A stretch of DNA of 64,000 nt from an uncultured Paracoccaceae bacterium (lineage in GTDB: Bacteria; Pseudomonadota; Alphaproteobacteria; Rhodobacterales; Rhodobacteraceae): NCBI GenBank assembly GCA_913060475.1, contig CAJXSD010000001.1, positions 1 to 64,000 of the forward strand, read 5' to 3'. The notes below the pieces were generated by a model that saw only the letters and a program-made list of their open reading frames with translations, did no database searches and was not told the origin of the DNA. Of the stretch, positions 7,100 through 17,339 are shown piece by piece. Numbering within the stretch: position 1 is the stretch's first letter; each line of letters begins with the position of its first letter. The translations under genes and the position numbers were made by a program.

Positions 7100-8314
7100 T
7101 TATTGCATCCAGCGGGGCAATTCCCCCGTTAATCCCGCCGCTTCGCGGATGAACCCGCGGCGCATGGTTGGGCTGGCGTTGATCACGCCCATGCCCACGG
7201 TGCGTCCCAAACGCAGCACGGGATTGTCATTGGAAAACAGTTTGTTGAAAAAATCGGTCGCCAATCCAAGGCTTTGGTTGTCGAATCTGCGCCATTCTTG
7301 ATAGCGTGTTAACACATTGATCGATGCGAAATCTTCGCCGCGGGTGCGCGCCTGGTCGATGACATCGCACAGTGCTGCAATATCACGCAGCCCCGCATTT
7401 AACCCCTGACCTGCGATGGGATGGACCCCATGGGCCGCATCGCCAACCAATGCCAGCCGGTCGCTGATATAGGTTTTTGTCATGCTGATCCCCAAGGGAT
7501 AGCTGAACCGTTTGCCCGCCAGCCGGATATCGCCCAGAAACGATCCAAACCTAGGGCGCAGAATGTCCAGAAAATCATCGTCCGATAACGACAGGATTGT
7601 GTCGGCCTGCCTGGGTGTTTCCGACCAGACGATGGACGACCGATTGCCCCGCAGCGGCAAAATCGCCAAGGGCCCCGGCGGCAAGAAATACTGATAGGCG
7701 GTGCCGTGATGTGGTAAATCATGTTCAATGGCGCAGACCAATGCCGTTTGCGGATATTGCCATCCTGTCCGTTTGATCCCCGCGCGCTGGGCGGTCTGGC
7801 TGCTGCGTCCATCCGCGCCAATAATCAGTTGGGCCTGATATGTCATACCGTTGTCACAGGTCACACTGGCTAACATATCGTCGATGGACTGCGACACAAC
7901 ACGGGTTTGGGACAGATAGGTGATCAAATTCTGATCGGCTACAGCATTGTGCAATACGGGGCGCAGGTGGCGATCTTCGACCATATGGCCCATTGGGCCT
8001 TCTTCGATTTCTGTGTGATCGAAATGCATATGAAATGGCGATGGGCCATTGGTCAGGTTGCCGTCGAACACCTTGATGTCCAGCATAGGTTGGGCCTGAT
8101 CCGCCAGCGCATCCCAAAGCCCAAGCGATTGCATCAACCGGACCGATGTCAGCGCCATCGCATAGGATCGCCCGTCAAAGGATCCGTCCATCTGTGCTGA
8201 TTGCGATTGGGCATCAATGACCAAGCTGCGCAGACCAAGGCGCGCCAGTCCCAGCGCCAAGGTCGCCCCATTCAGGCCGCCGCCCACAATTATGATATCA
8301 AACCGTTTGTCCAT
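7100..8314 (-). CDS. FAD-dependent UbiH/Coq6-family hydroxylase
   Basis: A 404-residue flavoprotein monooxygenase of ubiquinone biosynthesis. FAD is bound by IIIVGGGLNGATLALGLARLG at the start, a DG motif (IGADGRSS), and the late GDAAHGVHPIAGQGLNAGLRD. The family hydroxylates successive ring positions of polyprenyl phenols; alphaproteobacterial members are often called UbiL or UbiM-like, and the position cannot be told from sequence alone. The ATG at 8314 is chosen; a TTG seven codons upstream would add only MDCNSSS. It is divergent from the amidase gene. Confidence 0.9.
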   Translation of the reverse strand: MDKRFDIIIVGGGLNGATLALGLARLGLRSLVIDAQSQSAQMDGSFDGRSYAMALTSVRLMQSLGLWDALADQAQPMLDIKVFDGNLTNGPSPFHMHFDHTEIEEGPMGHMVEDRHLRPVLHNAVADQNLITYLSQTRVVSQSIDDMLASVTCDNGMTYQAQLIIGADGRSSQTAQRAGIKRTGWQYPQTALVCAIEHDLPHHGTAYQYFLPPGPLAILPLRGNRSSIVWSETPRQADTILSLSDDDFLDILRPRFGSFLGDIRLAGKRFSYPLGISMTKTYISDRLALVGDAAHGVHPIAGQGLNAGLRDIAALCDVIDQARTRGEDFASINVLTRYQEWRRFDNQSLGLATDFFNKLFSNDNPVLRLGRTVGMGVINASPTMRRGFIREAAGLTGELPRWMQ

Positions 8315-8396
8315 AGACGATGAATTGCAATCCAAAACAGGATTGTCCAGCCCGCAATTCGTCGCTAGGGTTATTTTGTGACGTCAGGGGGTAAAA

Positions 8397-9719
8397 ATGC
8401 AAACATTGACCGCGCTAGATTTAGGCAAAAAAATTGAAACGGGGGCCTGTGATCCGGTGGATCTGGCGCAGGATCTGTTGTCTGCCATTGGGGCCCACGA
8501 TTTTGGCGACCGCATTTATGCCCGTGTGACACCTGATCGCGCCTTGGCCGAGGCACGGGCCGCAGGCGATCGGGCCAAACGCGGGATGCGGTCGGGCCCC
8601 TTGGACGGTGTGCCCCTAAGCTGGAAAGACCTGTTTGACACGGCCGGTTGCGCGACCGAGGCGGGATCTGCATTGCTGCGCGGGCGCATACCCACTGAGG
8701 ACGCGCAGGTTCTAAGTAACGCCACATTGGGCGGGTCGGTGTGTTTGGGCAAAACCCATATGTCGGAATTGGCCTTTTCGGGGTTGGGTTTGAACCCCGT
8801 GACGCAAACGCCCCCTTGTGTGAACGATCACGCGGCTGTGTCGGGCGGATCGTCATCGGGGGCCGCGGCCAGTGTCGCCTTTGGCTTGGCGCCGGCGGCC
8901 ATTGGATCTGATACGGGGGGATCGGTCCGGATCCCGGCCGCGTGGAATGATTTGGTGGGGTTCAAAACCACGGCGGGACTGGTGTCTGTGCGGGGTGTTG
9001 TGCCGCTATGCGCCAAATTTGATACGGTTGGTCCGCTGACCAAAACCGTGGCCGATGCGGCGGCGGTTTTTGCCCTGATCCAAGGCGCGCGTTGTGTCGA
9101 TTTAACGCCCCCTGATCCAGCATCGCTGCATCTGGCCATTTTGGAAACTGTCGCCTTGGACGACCTGCGCCCAGAACCCGCCGCTGCCTTTACGGACGTG
9201 GTTGCAAAATTGGAACGCGCTGGCGTAACAATCACCCGCATTCAGGCCCCCGAGGTGGCCCAGGCCATGGATCTGGCTGGTGTCCTTTATGCGCCCGAGG
9301 CCTATGCCACATGGCGCGATGCGATCGAGGCGCAGCCAGATGTGATGTTTGACAAAATTTTGGAACGGTTCCGCGGTGGGGCAGGGGTGTCGGCCACGGA
9401 TTATATCGTGGGCTGCCAACATTTGGACCAGTTGCGGGACCTGTATCATGCCCGTGTGTCGGGATTTGATGCGGTAATCCTGCCCTCTGCGCCGATTTTA
9501 CCACCCGATGCCCAGCGTTTGATGTCGGATGACACCTATTATGTGGGTGAAAACCTATTGGCCCTGCGCAATACACGCATCGGAAATTTGATGGGCAGCT
9601 GCGCCATGACATTGCCAACGGGGCATCCCAGTTGCGGTTTGATGGTGCAGGGCGCGCCGCGCAGTGATAAAAGATTGCAGCGTTTGTGTTTGGCGATCGA
9701 ACGGGCATTGCAAGTCTAG
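8397..9719 (+). CDS. Amidase signature family protein
   Basis: A 440-residue serine amidohydrolase. The Ser-cisSer-Lys triad is present: Lys in LSWKDLFDTAG, the glycine/serine-rich SGGSSSGAAASVA with the cis-Ser, and the nucleophile Ser in SDTGGSVRIPAAW. The family hydrolyses amides; GatA is a relative, but no gatB or gatC is nearby, so tRNA amidation is unlikely. The natural substrate is unknown. It is a single gene, divergent from ubiH. A short CCGCAG/CTGCGG hairpin at 9722-9736 follows the stop. Confidence 0.87.
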   Translation: MQTLTALDLGKKIETGACDPVDLAQDLLSAIGAHDFGDRIYARVTPDRALAEARAAGDRAKRGMRSGPLDGVPLSWKDLFDTAGCATEAGSALLRGRIPTEDAQVLSNATLGGSVCLGKTHMSELAFSGLGLNPVTQTPPCVNDHAAVSGGSSSGAAASVAFGLAPAAIGSDTGGSVRIPAAWNDLVGFKTTAGLVSVRGVVPLCAKFDTVGPLTKTVADAAAVFALIQGARCVDLTPPDPASLHLAILETVALDDLRPEPAAAFTDVVAKLERAGVTITRIQAPEVAQAMDLAGVLYAPEAYATWRDAIEAQPDVMFDKILERFRGGAGVSATDYIVGCQHLDQLRDLYHARVSGFDAVILPSAPILPPDAQRLMSDDTYYVGENLLALRNTRIGNLMGSCAMTLPTGHPSCGLMVQGAPRSDKRLQRLCLAIERALQV

Positions 9720-9848
9720 CGCCGCAGAAACTGCGGATTTCAGGACACATATCGCAAAATATGGTCGGTTTTGCTGGACGTGAGGCCAAAGCTTGGGTAT
9801 CTTGGCCAGATAAAAGGGGCACAAGACCCCAAGATTGAGGCAGTATAA

Positions 9849-11030
9849 ATGGCGTTTCCTGAGCGGTTTGCGAACCTTCCGCCCTATGCGTTTCCGCGTC
9901 TGCGCGCACTGTTGGATGTTCATCCGGCAGGTGGCCCAGTGCGGCATATGACGATTGGTGAGCCAAAGCATAAATTTCCCGCATGGATCAGCGATATAAT
10001 CTCGCAAAGCTCGGATCAGTTTAATGCCTATCCCGCGAATGACGGCACACCTGAATTACGGGCGGCGATTGCCGGATGGTTTCAGCGGCGGTTTTCCGTG
10101 GCGCTAGACCCAGACACCCAAATCATGGCGGCCAATGGCACACGCGAGGCGTTGTATAACGCAGCAATGGCCCTGTGCCCTGAAACCAAAAACGGGCAAC
10201 GCCCCGTCGTTTTGACGCCTAATCCGTTTTATCAGGTTTATATGATTGCGGCCATTTCGGTGGGCGCCGAACCCGTTTTTGTGCCTGCGACCAAGGACAC
10301 AGGGTATTTACCCGATTATGCGTCTTTGCCGGCTGATATTTTGAACCGCACCACCATTGCCTATCTGTGTTCGCCATCAAACCCCCAAGGGGCGATTGCC
10401 AGCTATGAATATTGGAAAACGTTGATCGCCTTGGCCGAACAGTATGATTTCCAGATTTTCGCAGACGAATGTTACAGCGAAATTTATCGCAATGGCGTGC
10501 CCGTGGGCGCGTTGCAGGTGGCCCAGGATATGGGGGCCGATCCCGAACGCGTTGTTGTGTTTCATTCGCTGTCGAAACGGTCCAATTTACCGGGACTGCG
10601 GTCTGGATTTGTCGCAGGCGGACCGCAGACATTGGCGCATTTGAAACAGTTGCGATCCTACAGCGGCGCACCGCTGCCCGGCCCCATTCAGGCCGCATCC
10701 GTTGCCGCCTGGAACGACGAAGCGCATGTGGTCGAAAACCGCGCGCTATATGCCGAAAAATTTGATATCGCAGATCAGATTTTTTCTGATGTCGCAGGAT
10801 ATACCAGCCCGCAGGCGGGATTTTTCCTGTGGTTGCCCGTTTCGGATGGCGAAGCGGCTGCATTGAAATTATGGACCGAAACGGGGGTGCGGGTGTTGCC
10901 GGGCCGCTATCTGTCCAAAGAAACCGAACATGGTACACCAGGGGCCGCCTATATCCGCGTGGCGCTGGTCGCACCCAAAGATGAAACAGAACAGGGCCTA
11001 AGAGCCATCAAAAGCTGTTTGTATAAATAA
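9849..11030 (+). CDS. Class I/II PLP-dependent aminotransferase, DapC-like
   Basis: A 393-residue fold-type I aminotransferase. Landmarks: NAYPANDGTPELRAAIAGW, AANGTREALYNA, SPSNPQGAI, DECYSEIY, and the PLP lysine in FHSLSKRSNLPGLRSGF. That last motif is typical of the N-succinyl-diaminopimelate aminotransferase (DapC) type, which would place it in lysine and peptidoglycan synthesis; dapB lies 36 kb away in this window. Assignment of substrate is by resemblance only. ftsK starts nine bases after its stop, so the two are probably co-transcribed. Confidence 0.85.
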   Translation: MAFPERFANLPPYAFPRLRALLDVHPAGGPVRHMTIGEPKHKFPAWISDIISQSSDQFNAYPANDGTPELRAAIAGWFQRRFSVALDPDTQIMAANGTREALYNAAMALCPETKNGQRPVVLTPNPFYQVYMIAAISVGAEPVFVPATKDTGYLPDYASLPADILNRTTIAYLCSPSNPQGAIASYEYWKTLIALAEQYDFQIFADECYSEIYRNGVPVGALQVAQDMGADPERVVVFHSLSKRSNLPGLRSGFVAGGPQTLAHLKQLRSYSGAPLPGPIQAASVAAWNDEAHVVENRALYAEKFDIADQIFSDVAGYTSPQAGFFLWLPVSDGEAAALKLWTETGVRVLPGRYLSKETEHGTPGAAYIRVALVAPKDETEQGLRAIKSCLYK

Positions 11031-11039
11031 GAGGTAGTC

Positions 11040-13826
11040 ATGGCATATCATCAGGCAAAAGGGCGCGATCCGCTGATCGATACAAAAATGCAAGAAACGC
11101 TGCAAAAACGCGGGGCCGAATTGTTGGGCCTGTTGGTGATGGCCTGTGGCGTTTTGGCTGCTATGATTATTTTCAGCTATTCCCCTTTGGATCCCGGCTT
11201 TGCTGCGGCAACGGATGTTCCGATCCAGAACTGGTTGGGATTGACGGGGGCGACGATTGCATCGCCCTTGATGTTGATCCTAGGCCTTGGCAGCTGGAGC
11301 CTGCCGGCCCTGCTGATCGCCTGGGGCGCGCGGCTGTTTTTGCATGCCGGTGCGGATCGGGCGACATCGCGTTTGGTGTTTGCGCCGATATTTGTGGCGC
11401 TGGTGTCCGTTTATGCGGCGTCCTTGGTGCCGGATGCGCTGTGGACGCATAATTTCGGAATGGGGGGATTGTTTGGCGATACAATTGTTGGATCGTTGTT
11501 ATCGTTGCTGCCCCTGTCTGCAGGGGCCGCGATCATTCTAATTTCCTTTGCTTCGGCTTTGGGTGCGATCGCGCTGGGCGCCTTTGTTTTAGGCTGTTCC
11601 AAGGAAGAAATTCGCACAGCGGCACGGTTTTTATACATTGGCGTTGTGATGACATATGCCATGATTGCCCGCGCTTTGGGCAAGGGCGCAACACAGGCGG
11701 TCACTGCAGCGCGCGATATCCACGAAAAACGCACCTTGGCCGCAGAAGCGGAAGAGACCGATCACGATGCAGATGCACAGGTCGCGCCGCGCAAATTATT
11801 TGCCCGTTTGCCCGTGTTTTCCAAACCTGCCGTGACCTTGCCAGAACCCGAATTGGTCGAGGATGTGGCTGACACCAGCATCGATGCAATGCCGGGTGAA
11901 GATCGCATCAAATCCCGCATTTCCCAAGTGATCCGTTCACGTCGTGCACCAGATCCCGCCGAAATGCTGCCCTTGACCAAGGGGCGGGGCCGCGGGCCAG
12001 ATGCCTTGGTTGTATCATCTGAGCCGCCACTGACCCGGCGTGAACAGCCGCAGTTAACAGACGATGGTGCCGATGCGTTCGCGCAGGATGCCTATGCCGC
12101 ACCTGAGACAGATTTGGACGCGGACAAAGATTGGGATGCGGGCTGGGACCACGATGTCTATGACCCGCAGGACCAACCGCAGTCCGTCATTGCAACCCCT
12201 AACTTTGAACCCAAGAAAGTTGTCCAGCCGCCACAGCGCAAACCGATCCCCCAATCGACCCGCGCACAGGCCGAGGCACAGCCCAAGCTGAACTTTGACG
12301 GCGGTTCAGGGTCAGAATTTGAATTGCCGCCCTTGGGATTGTTGCAAAACCCCGACAGCATTCAGCGCCACCATTTGTCGGATGAGGCGCTAGAGGAAAA
12401 TGCCCGACTGTTGGAATCGGTTCTGGATGACTATGGCGTCAAAGGTGAAATTGTTTCAGTGCGCCCTGGCCCTGTGGTGACCATGTATGAATTGGAACCT
12501 GCACCGGGCCTAAAGGCCAGCCGCGTCATTGGTCTGGCCGATGACATTGCGCGGTCGATGTCGGCGCTGTCGGCGCGTGTGTCCACCGTGCCGGGGCGGT
12601 CTGTCATTGGTATTGAATTGCCCAATGAAAACCGGGAAAAGGTGGTGCTGCGTGAAATTCTGTCGGCGCGTGCCTTTGGCGATGGTAATCAAAAATTGCC
12701 ACTGGCGCTGGGCAAGGATATTGGTGGCGAACCCATCGTGGCGAATTTGGCCAAAATGCCCCACCTGCTGATTGCAGGGACCACCGGTTCAGGGAAATCC
12801 GTGGCCATCAACACGATGATCCTGTCGCTGCTGTATAAATTGACACCCGATGAATGCCGTTTGATCATGATCGACCCGAAAATGCTGGAATTGTCCGTCT
12901 ATGACGGCATCCCGCATTTGTTGTCGCCCGTTGTGACCGACCCGAAAAAGGCGGTTGTCGCCCTGAAATGGGTGGTCGGCGAAATGGAAGAACGCTATCG
13001 CAAGATGTCGAAAATGGGTGTTCGCAATATCGATGGATACAACGGTCGCGTGGCTGATGCGCTGGCGAAAAACGAAATGTTCAGCCGGACAATCCAGACC
13101 GGTTTTGACGATGAAACGGGCGATCCCGTGTTTGAAACCGAAGAATTCAAACCCGAAAAAATGCCCTATATCGTCGTGATAGTCGATGAAATGGCCGATC
13201 TGATGATGGTCGCCGGCAAAGAGATTGAGGCCTGCATCCAACGTTTGGCGCAAATGGCGCGTGCCTCGGGCATTCACCTGATTATGGCGACACAGCGTCC
13301 CTCGGTCGATGTGATTACGGGTACGATCAAGGCGAACTTCCCTACGCGGATATCGTTCCAAGTGACATCGAAAATCGACAGCCGCACGATTTTGGGGGAA
13401 ATGGGCGCTGAACAGCTGTTGGGCATGGGCGATATGTTATACATGGCAGGCGGTTCGAAAATTATGCGCTGCCATGGTCCGTTCGTGTCCGACGAAGAGG
13501 TCGAAGAAATCGTCAACCATCTGAAAGCCTTTGGCCCACCCGATTACAAATCTGGCGTGGTTGAGGGCCCCGATGAAGAAAAGGCCGACAGCATCGATAT
13601 GGTGCTGGGTCTGGGTGGCAACACGGATGGCGAAGACGCGCTGTATGATCAGGCTGTGGCGATTGTGCTAAAGGATCGCAAAGTATCGACCAGCTATATC
13701 CAGCGCAAATTGGCGATTGGTTATAACAAAGCGGCCCGTTTGGTTGAACAGATGGAAGAACAGGGATTGATTTCGCCCGCCAACCATGTGGGCAAACGCG
13801 AAATTCTGGTGCCTGAACAACAATAA
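11040..13826 (+). CDS. ftsK: DNA translocase FtsK
   Basis: A 928-residue septal DNA pump that clears and aligns chromosomes at division. Residues about 25-205 hold four membrane helices. A long acidic, proline-rich linker follows (about 235-430). The motor has Walker A GTTGSGKS at 580-587 and Walker [12 protein letters not shown]. The C-terminal winged-helix gamma domain, which reads KOPS sites and contacts XerD, is seen as [19 protein letters not shown] near 885-910. Good ribosome site AAGAGG. Family length is 800-1300, so this is complete. lolA follows after 72 bases. Confidence 0.96.
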   Translation: MAYHQAKGRDPLIDTKMQETLQKRGAELLGLLVMACGVLAAMIIFSYSPLDPGFAAATDVPIQNWLGLTGATIASPLMLILGLGSWSLPALLIAWGARLFLHAGADRATSRLVFAPIFVALVSVYAASLVPDALWTHNFGMGGLFGDTIVGSLLSLLPLSAGAAIILISFASALGAIALGAFVLGCSKEEIRTAARFLYIGVVMTYAMIARALGKGATQAVTAARDIHEKRTLAAEAEETDHDADAQVAPRKLFARLPVFSKPAVTLPEPELVEDVADTSIDAMPGEDRIKSRISQVIRSRRAPDPAEMLPLTKGRGRGPDALVVSSEPPLTRREQPQLTDDGADAFAQDAYAAPETDLDADKDWDAGWDHDVYDPQDQPQSVIATPNFEPKKVVQPPQRKPIPQSTRAQAEAQPKLNFDGGSGSEFELPPLGLLQNPDSIQRHHLSDEALEENARLLESVLDDYGVKGEIVSVRPGPVVTMYELEPAPGLKASRVIGLADDIARSMSALSARVSTVPGRSVIGIELPNENREKVVLREILSARAFGDGNQKLPLALGKDIGGEPIVANLAKMPHLLIAGTTGSGKSVAINTMILSLLYKLTPDECRLIMIDPKMLELSVYDGIPHLLSPVVTDPKKAVVALKWVVGEMEERYRKMSKMGVRNIDGYNGRVADALAKNEMFSRTIQTGFDDETGDPVFETEEFKPEKMPYIVVIVDEMADLMMVAGKEIEACIQRLAQMARASGIHLIMATQRPSVDVITGTIKANFPTRISFQVTSKIDSRTILGEMGAEQLLGMGDMLYMAGGSKIMRCHGPFVSDEEVEEIVNHLKAFGPPDYKSGVVEGPDEEKADSIDMVLGLGGNTDGEDALYDQAVAIVLKDRKVSTSYIQRKLAIGYNKAARLVEQMEEQGLISPANHVGKREILVPEQQ

Positions 13827-13898
13827 ATCTGGATCCCCCGTTTACACATTTTGTTGATGGGGGATGCAATGCACCCGTTCAAACAGTATATTTAGGTT

Positions 13899-14501
13899 AT
13901 GATAAAACAATTTACATTCGCATGCGCGGTTTTGGTCGCGACCACGGGGGCGGGTTGGGCCGAAAAACTGTCGCTGCCGGTTCTGTCGCAATATTTGAAC
14001 GGGCTTACCACCGTGCAGGCGCAGTTTACCCAAATTAATCCCGATGGCACATTGTCGACGGGCAAGATTTTGATCAAGCGCCCTGGTAAAATTCGGTTTG
14101 AATATGACCCCCCCAACAATGCCCTGGTTATGGCATCGGCTGGGGCCTTGGCGATTTTTGACCCCAAGGGGAACCCGCAACCGGAAAGCTATCCGTTAAA
14201 TAAAACGCCGCTGGGATTGATATTGGACAAAAACATTGATCTGGAACGCGCCAATATGGTTGTGGGGCATGCCTATGACGGAACGGCGACGCAGGTGTCC
14301 GTACAGGATCCCCAGCACCCAGAACGCGGTCGCATGGATTTGTTTTTCACAGGACCCACGCCCGAGCTGCGCCAATGGGTGGTTCATAATGAAAACGGCG
14401 AACAGACGATCGTTGTGCTAAACGATATGCAGCGCGATGTTGCCATTCGCGACTATCTGTTCAATGTGCTGCGCGAAATTGATTTGCGCCAGAAAAAATA
14501 A
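13899..14501 (+). CDS. lolA: Outer-membrane lipoprotein carrier LolA
   Basis: A 200-residue periplasmic chaperone that takes lipoproteins from LolCDE to the outer membrane. A signal peptide spans about residues 1-21, with cleavage near GWAEK. The LolA fold shows in LTTVQAQFTQINPDGTLSTGK, LIKRPGKIRFEYDPPNNALV, DPKGNPQPESYPLNKTPL and the late MQRDVAIRDYLF strand. The order ftsK-lolA is a common arrangement in alphaproteobacteria. An AGG-containing ribosome site is just before the ATG; a bidirectional terminator begins at the stop. Confidence 0.93.
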   Translation: MIKQFTFACAVLVATTGAGWAEKLSLPVLSQYLNGLTTVQAQFTQINPDGTLSTGKILIKRPGKIRFEYDPPNNALVMASAGALAIFDPKGNPQPESYPLNKTPLGLILDKNIDLERANMVVGHAYDGTATQVSVQDPQHPERGRMDLFFTGPTPELRQWVVHNENGEQTIVVLNDMQRDVAIRDYLFNVLREIDLRQKK

Positions 14502-14530
14502 ACGCCCCAGGCGGGGCGTTTGATACTTAG
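14501..14530. terminator. Bidirectional intrinsic terminator
   Basis: Perfect 8-bp stem AACGCCCC (14501-14508) / GGGGCGTT (14513-14520), loop AGGC. T-rich bases follow on the plus strand; on the minus strand the run opposite AAAAAATAA supplies the U tract. It serves both lolA and the convergent SLT lipoprotein gene. Confidence 0.82.
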
Positions 14531-15111
14531 GTTTTGTTGCAGCGTTCCAATTGACCGCGATACATATCGGCGCGTCTGGCCACTTTGTTCGATACATCCA
14601 GCAACCAGCGTTTGCGTTTATAAGTGCCACGGGAATATCCCGTCTGGCCTTCGTGATAGGCCAAATATTGATTGCGGGCATCCGACAATGACAGCCCCAA
14701 TTTCCGTTTGGAATTGTTCATATACCAGCCCATGAAATCCGCAGCGTCATAGATGTCGTTACGCTTGGCAAAGAGGCGACCGGTAGATTTCCGGTAATCG
14801 TCCCATGTCCCATCCAACGCCTGCGCATAGCCATAGGCCGAACTGACACGTCCCAAGGGGATAACACCCAGCGCATATTTCATGGGTGTTTTTGCGTTGG
14901 ACTTGAACCGGCTTTCTTGGTGGATGGTCGCCATTTGGACATGGACTGGCACGCCCCATTTCCGTTTTGTCGCCTGGAACGCACGGTGGAACGCAGGGCG
15001 TTGCGATAATATCGAACAGGCGTTGTCCAAATTGCGCGGCGGGCTGAAACTGGCCACGCCACACGATGATAATACTAGCACAATAAATAATGTGCGAAGA
15101 GTTCTGCTCAT
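14527..15111 (-). CDS. SLT-domain (lytic transglycosylase-like) lipoprotein
   Basis: A 194-residue lipoprotein: signal sequence with lipobox LSSC and lipidated C17. The SLT/lysozyme-like fold has the catalytic acid E66 in ATIHQESRF, then SSAYGYAQALDGTW, and AYHEGQTGYSRG. The family cleaves the MurNAc-GlcNAc bond of peptidoglycan with formation of an anhydro ring. The ATG at 15111 is chosen because GAGGGA lies just ahead and the signal peptide starts there; an earlier in-frame start would add 11 polar residues before it. It stands alone and is terminated by the shared hairpin. Confidence 0.88.
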   Translation of the reverse strand: MSRTLRTLFIVLVLSSCGVASFSPPRNLDNACSILSQRPAFHRAFQATKRKWGVPVHVQMATIHQESRFKSNAKTPMKYALGVIPLGRVSSAYGYAQALDGTWDDYRKSTGRLFAKRNDIYDAADFMGWYMNNSKRKLGLSLSDARNQYLAYHEGQTGYSRGTYKRKRWLLDVSNKVARRADMYRGQLERCNKT

Positions 15112-15337
15112 TTCCCTCTCGCTTTTTGTTTGTTGAATTATCATACTAAATTAATACCCTTTGCGAAAGGGACAATAAAAATTGGTATCGAATTTGGTGA
15201 TATTTAGTGATCAAATCCATTTATCGAAATGATACCAGTTTAAAATAAATAGATCATTTTTGTTCATATTGTGATATGCAACCCCCATGGACAACGTTTG
15301 ATGCGCGTTGTACCACACCAGCTGGGAGTAGTTGGAC
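15112..15337. other. AT-rich divergent intergenic region (SLT lipoprotein / hspQ)
   Basis: No open reading frame of note. It holds three inverted repeats: CCCTTT-GCG-AAAGGG (15157-15171), a wide GGTATC/GATACC pair (from about 15183 and 15228), and ACAACG/CGTTGT (15291-15311) in the hspQ leader. A CCCCAT (15283-15288) resembles a heat-shock sigma-factor -10 element, but a matching -35 at the right spacing is not convincing. Promoters of both flanking genes must lie here. Confidence 0.5.
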
Positions 15338-15664
15338 ATGCACAGCAGAATCGCAAAATATCGCTTGGGGCAAGTAGTTAGACATAAAAAACATCCGTTT
15401 CGGGGTGTTGTTTTTGATGTGGATCCAGAATTTGCCAATTCTGAGGAATGGTACGAATCGATTCCCGAGGACAGCCGCCCATCGAAACAGCAGCCATATT
15501 ATCATTTGTTGGCTGAAAACGAACACAGTTATTATGTGGCCTATGTGTCCGAACAAAACTTGGTTGAGGATCGTTCAGGCGAACCGGTCGAACATCCCGA
15601 CGTACCAGAAATGTTCGCAGATTTCCATGATGGGCATTATGTCATGCCCTATAACATGAACTGA
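15338..15664 (+). CDS. hspQ: Heat shock protein HspQ
   Basis: A 108-residue protein with the YccV/HspQ pattern: KYRLGQVVRHKKHPFRGVVFDVDPEF at the start, EEWYESIP, QPYYHLLAE, YVAYVSEQNL. In E. coli HspQ is a specificity factor that enhances Lon degradation of some substrates and is itself a Lon substrate. The ATG at 15338 is used; a TTG two codons upstream is too close to the GGGAG ribosome site. Only a partial heat-shock promoter resemblance is seen upstream. Confidence 0.92.
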   Translation: MHSRIAKYRLGQVVRHKKHPFRGVVFDVDPEFANSEEWYESIPEDSRPSKQQPYYHLLAENEHSYYVAYVSEQNLVEDRSGEPVEHPDVPEMFADFHDGHYVMPYNMN

Positions 15665-15698
15665 ACCTAGAACCGCACGACGACCTGGCCCCCCGTAC

Positions 15699-17276
15699 CT
15701 AGAACCCTAGGGCACAGCCATCTTTGCGGGGGTCTGATGCCCCCTCTAACACACCATTGTCATGCATGACGATCGCCTGCGCGCCACCGATGGGGGTGGT
15801 GTCGCGATCCACCACATGACCGCGCGCTGCCAAATTGCGGGTAACCGCATCACTAAATCCGCGTTCTAATTTCAGCACGCCGCCTTCGGGAAAGGATCGG
15901 GGGGCATCAATGGCGGATTGTATGTCCATGCCATAGGTCATCATATTGCCCAGCACGCGGATATGTCCCATCGGCTGGTATTGCCCGCCCATGACACCAA
16001 ATGGCATATAGGGTTTGCCGTTTTTCGCCAGCATGCCGGGGATAATCGTATGCATGGGGCGTTTACCCCCTGCGGCCATATTGGGATGATCAGGGGTCAG
16101 GTTGAACCCGGCACCACGGTTTTGCATCAAGATACCATATTTGCGGCTGGCAATCCCCGATCCAAAGCCATGGAAAATGGAAAATATCAACGAAACCGCC
16201 ATCCGATCGCGATCGACCACCGTGATATAAACGGTGTCCTTGTGGGCCGCTTCGGTCAGCTGCGCGATATTGGTGCGTGCGGTTTTCGGATCAATCAATG
16301 CCGCCAATTCGTCCGCCAAGTTTTTGGATAACATCCGATCCAAACGTGTCGTGTGATCTGGGTCTGCCATGATGCGATTGCGCGCATCATATGCCAATTT
16401 GGCGGCCTCGGCCTCAATATGGACGCGGTCGGCGCCCATGGGATCCATATTCGCCAGATCAAAGTGTGCCAAGATGTTTGAAATCAAGAATGCCGTTGCG
16501 CCCTGCCCATTTGGTGGGTGTTCAAACAGCGTTTTATCCCCCACAGGCGCCGAAACGGGATCGGTATAATCGGCGCGATTGTTTTGGAAATCCTCGACCG
16601 TGTGGACACCGCCCAGCTCGTTTAGGGTTTGGACCATATCTTGGGCCACGTCAGAGGCATAAAATCCGTCGCGCCCCTGTTGGGCAATCTTGGTCAACAC
16701 ATCTGCCAATGTCGGGTTTGCAAACAGGGCACCCAGTTTGGGCGCGTGACCCGCCACCGAATAAAATGGCATTGCCGTGTCATGCAAATCCCCCAACATC
16801 GCGGCCCAGTCCATGGCGACACGCGGGGCAACAGGCACGCCGCGTTTGGCGTAATCAATGGTGGGGGCACATAAACGATCGATGCCCAAAACGCCGTAAT
16901 CATTTGCCAAGGTGCAAAAGGCATCAATCGCACCGGGAATCGTGACCGCCGCTGCGGAACGCAGGGGGATTGTGTCATGTCCCGCCGCAAGCAGCCCGTC
17001 CGCGGATAAGGCCGCTGGGGCCCGACCAGACCCATTCAGGGCCAAAATGTCATCGCGCCCCGCAGGTGAAAACAGTGCAAAACAATCGCCGCCAATCCCA
17101 CACATATGCGGTTCGCATAGGGTCAGCATCAACGCGCCCGCGATGGCCGCGTCCATCGCGTTTCCCCCCGATTTCAACGTATCAACCGCAACCATACTGG
17201 CCAAAGGATGCGACGTTGCGCACATGCCATTTTCGGCAAAGACGGCGGATCGGCCGGGAAAATGAAAATCACGCAT
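15699..17276 (-). CDS. Gamma-glutamyltransferase family protein
   Basis: A 525-residue Ntn-hydrolase. The predicted autocleavage point is before T348 in HKDTVYITVVD, the equivalent of the TTHxSVVD nucleophile motif. Other marks: MVAVDTLKSGGNAMDAA, GIGGDCFALF, NGSGRAP, FEHPPNGQG, and MGGQYQPMGH near the end. The family transfers or hydrolyses gamma-glutamyl groups such as in glutathione. No signal peptide is visible, unlike the periplasmic E. coli enzyme, so a cytoplasmic amide hydrolase role is possible. The start at MRDFHFPGRSAVF is preferred; an earlier start adds 17 residues not typical of the family. Confidence 0.88.
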   Translation of the reverse strand: MRDFHFPGRSAVFAENGMCATSHPLASMVAVDTLKSGGNAMDAAIAGALMLTLCEPHMCGIGGDCFALFSPAGRDDILALNGSGRAPAALSADGLLAAGHDTIPLRSAAAVTIPGAIDAFCTLANDYGVLGIDRLCAPTIDYAKRGVPVAPRVAMDWAAMLGDLHDTAMPFYSVAGHAPKLGALFANPTLADVLTKIAQQGRDGFYASDVAQDMVQTLNELGGVHTVEDFQNNRADYTDPVSAPVGDKTLFEHPPNGQGATAFLISNILAHFDLANMDPMGADRVHIEAEAAKLAYDARNRIMADPDHTTRLDRMLSKNLADELAALIDPKTARTNIAQLTEAAHKDTVYITVVDRDRMAVSLIFSIFHGFGSGIASRKYGILMQNRGAGFNLTPDHPNMAAGGKRPMHTIIPGMLAKNGKPYMPFGVMGGQYQPMGHIRVLGNMMTYGMDIQSAIDAPRSFPEGGVLKLERGFSDAVTRNLAARGHVVDRDTTPIGGAQAIVMHDNGVLEGASDPRKDGCALGF

Positions 17277-17339
17277 TTGCTGTAATCCTGTTTTTTGGAA
17301 TTTTAGGCCGCTGAGTGCAAAAAACAAGCACCTTGGCCG

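Noticed and set aside
8397-9719. GatA subunit of tRNA amidotransferase
   Set aside because: gatB and gatC are absent and the protein is shorter than GatA; a general amidase is safer.
15283-15288. Heat-shock sigma-factor promoter for hspQ
   Set aside because: CCCCAT fits a -10, but the nearest TTG-type -35 has wrong spacing and poor sequence.
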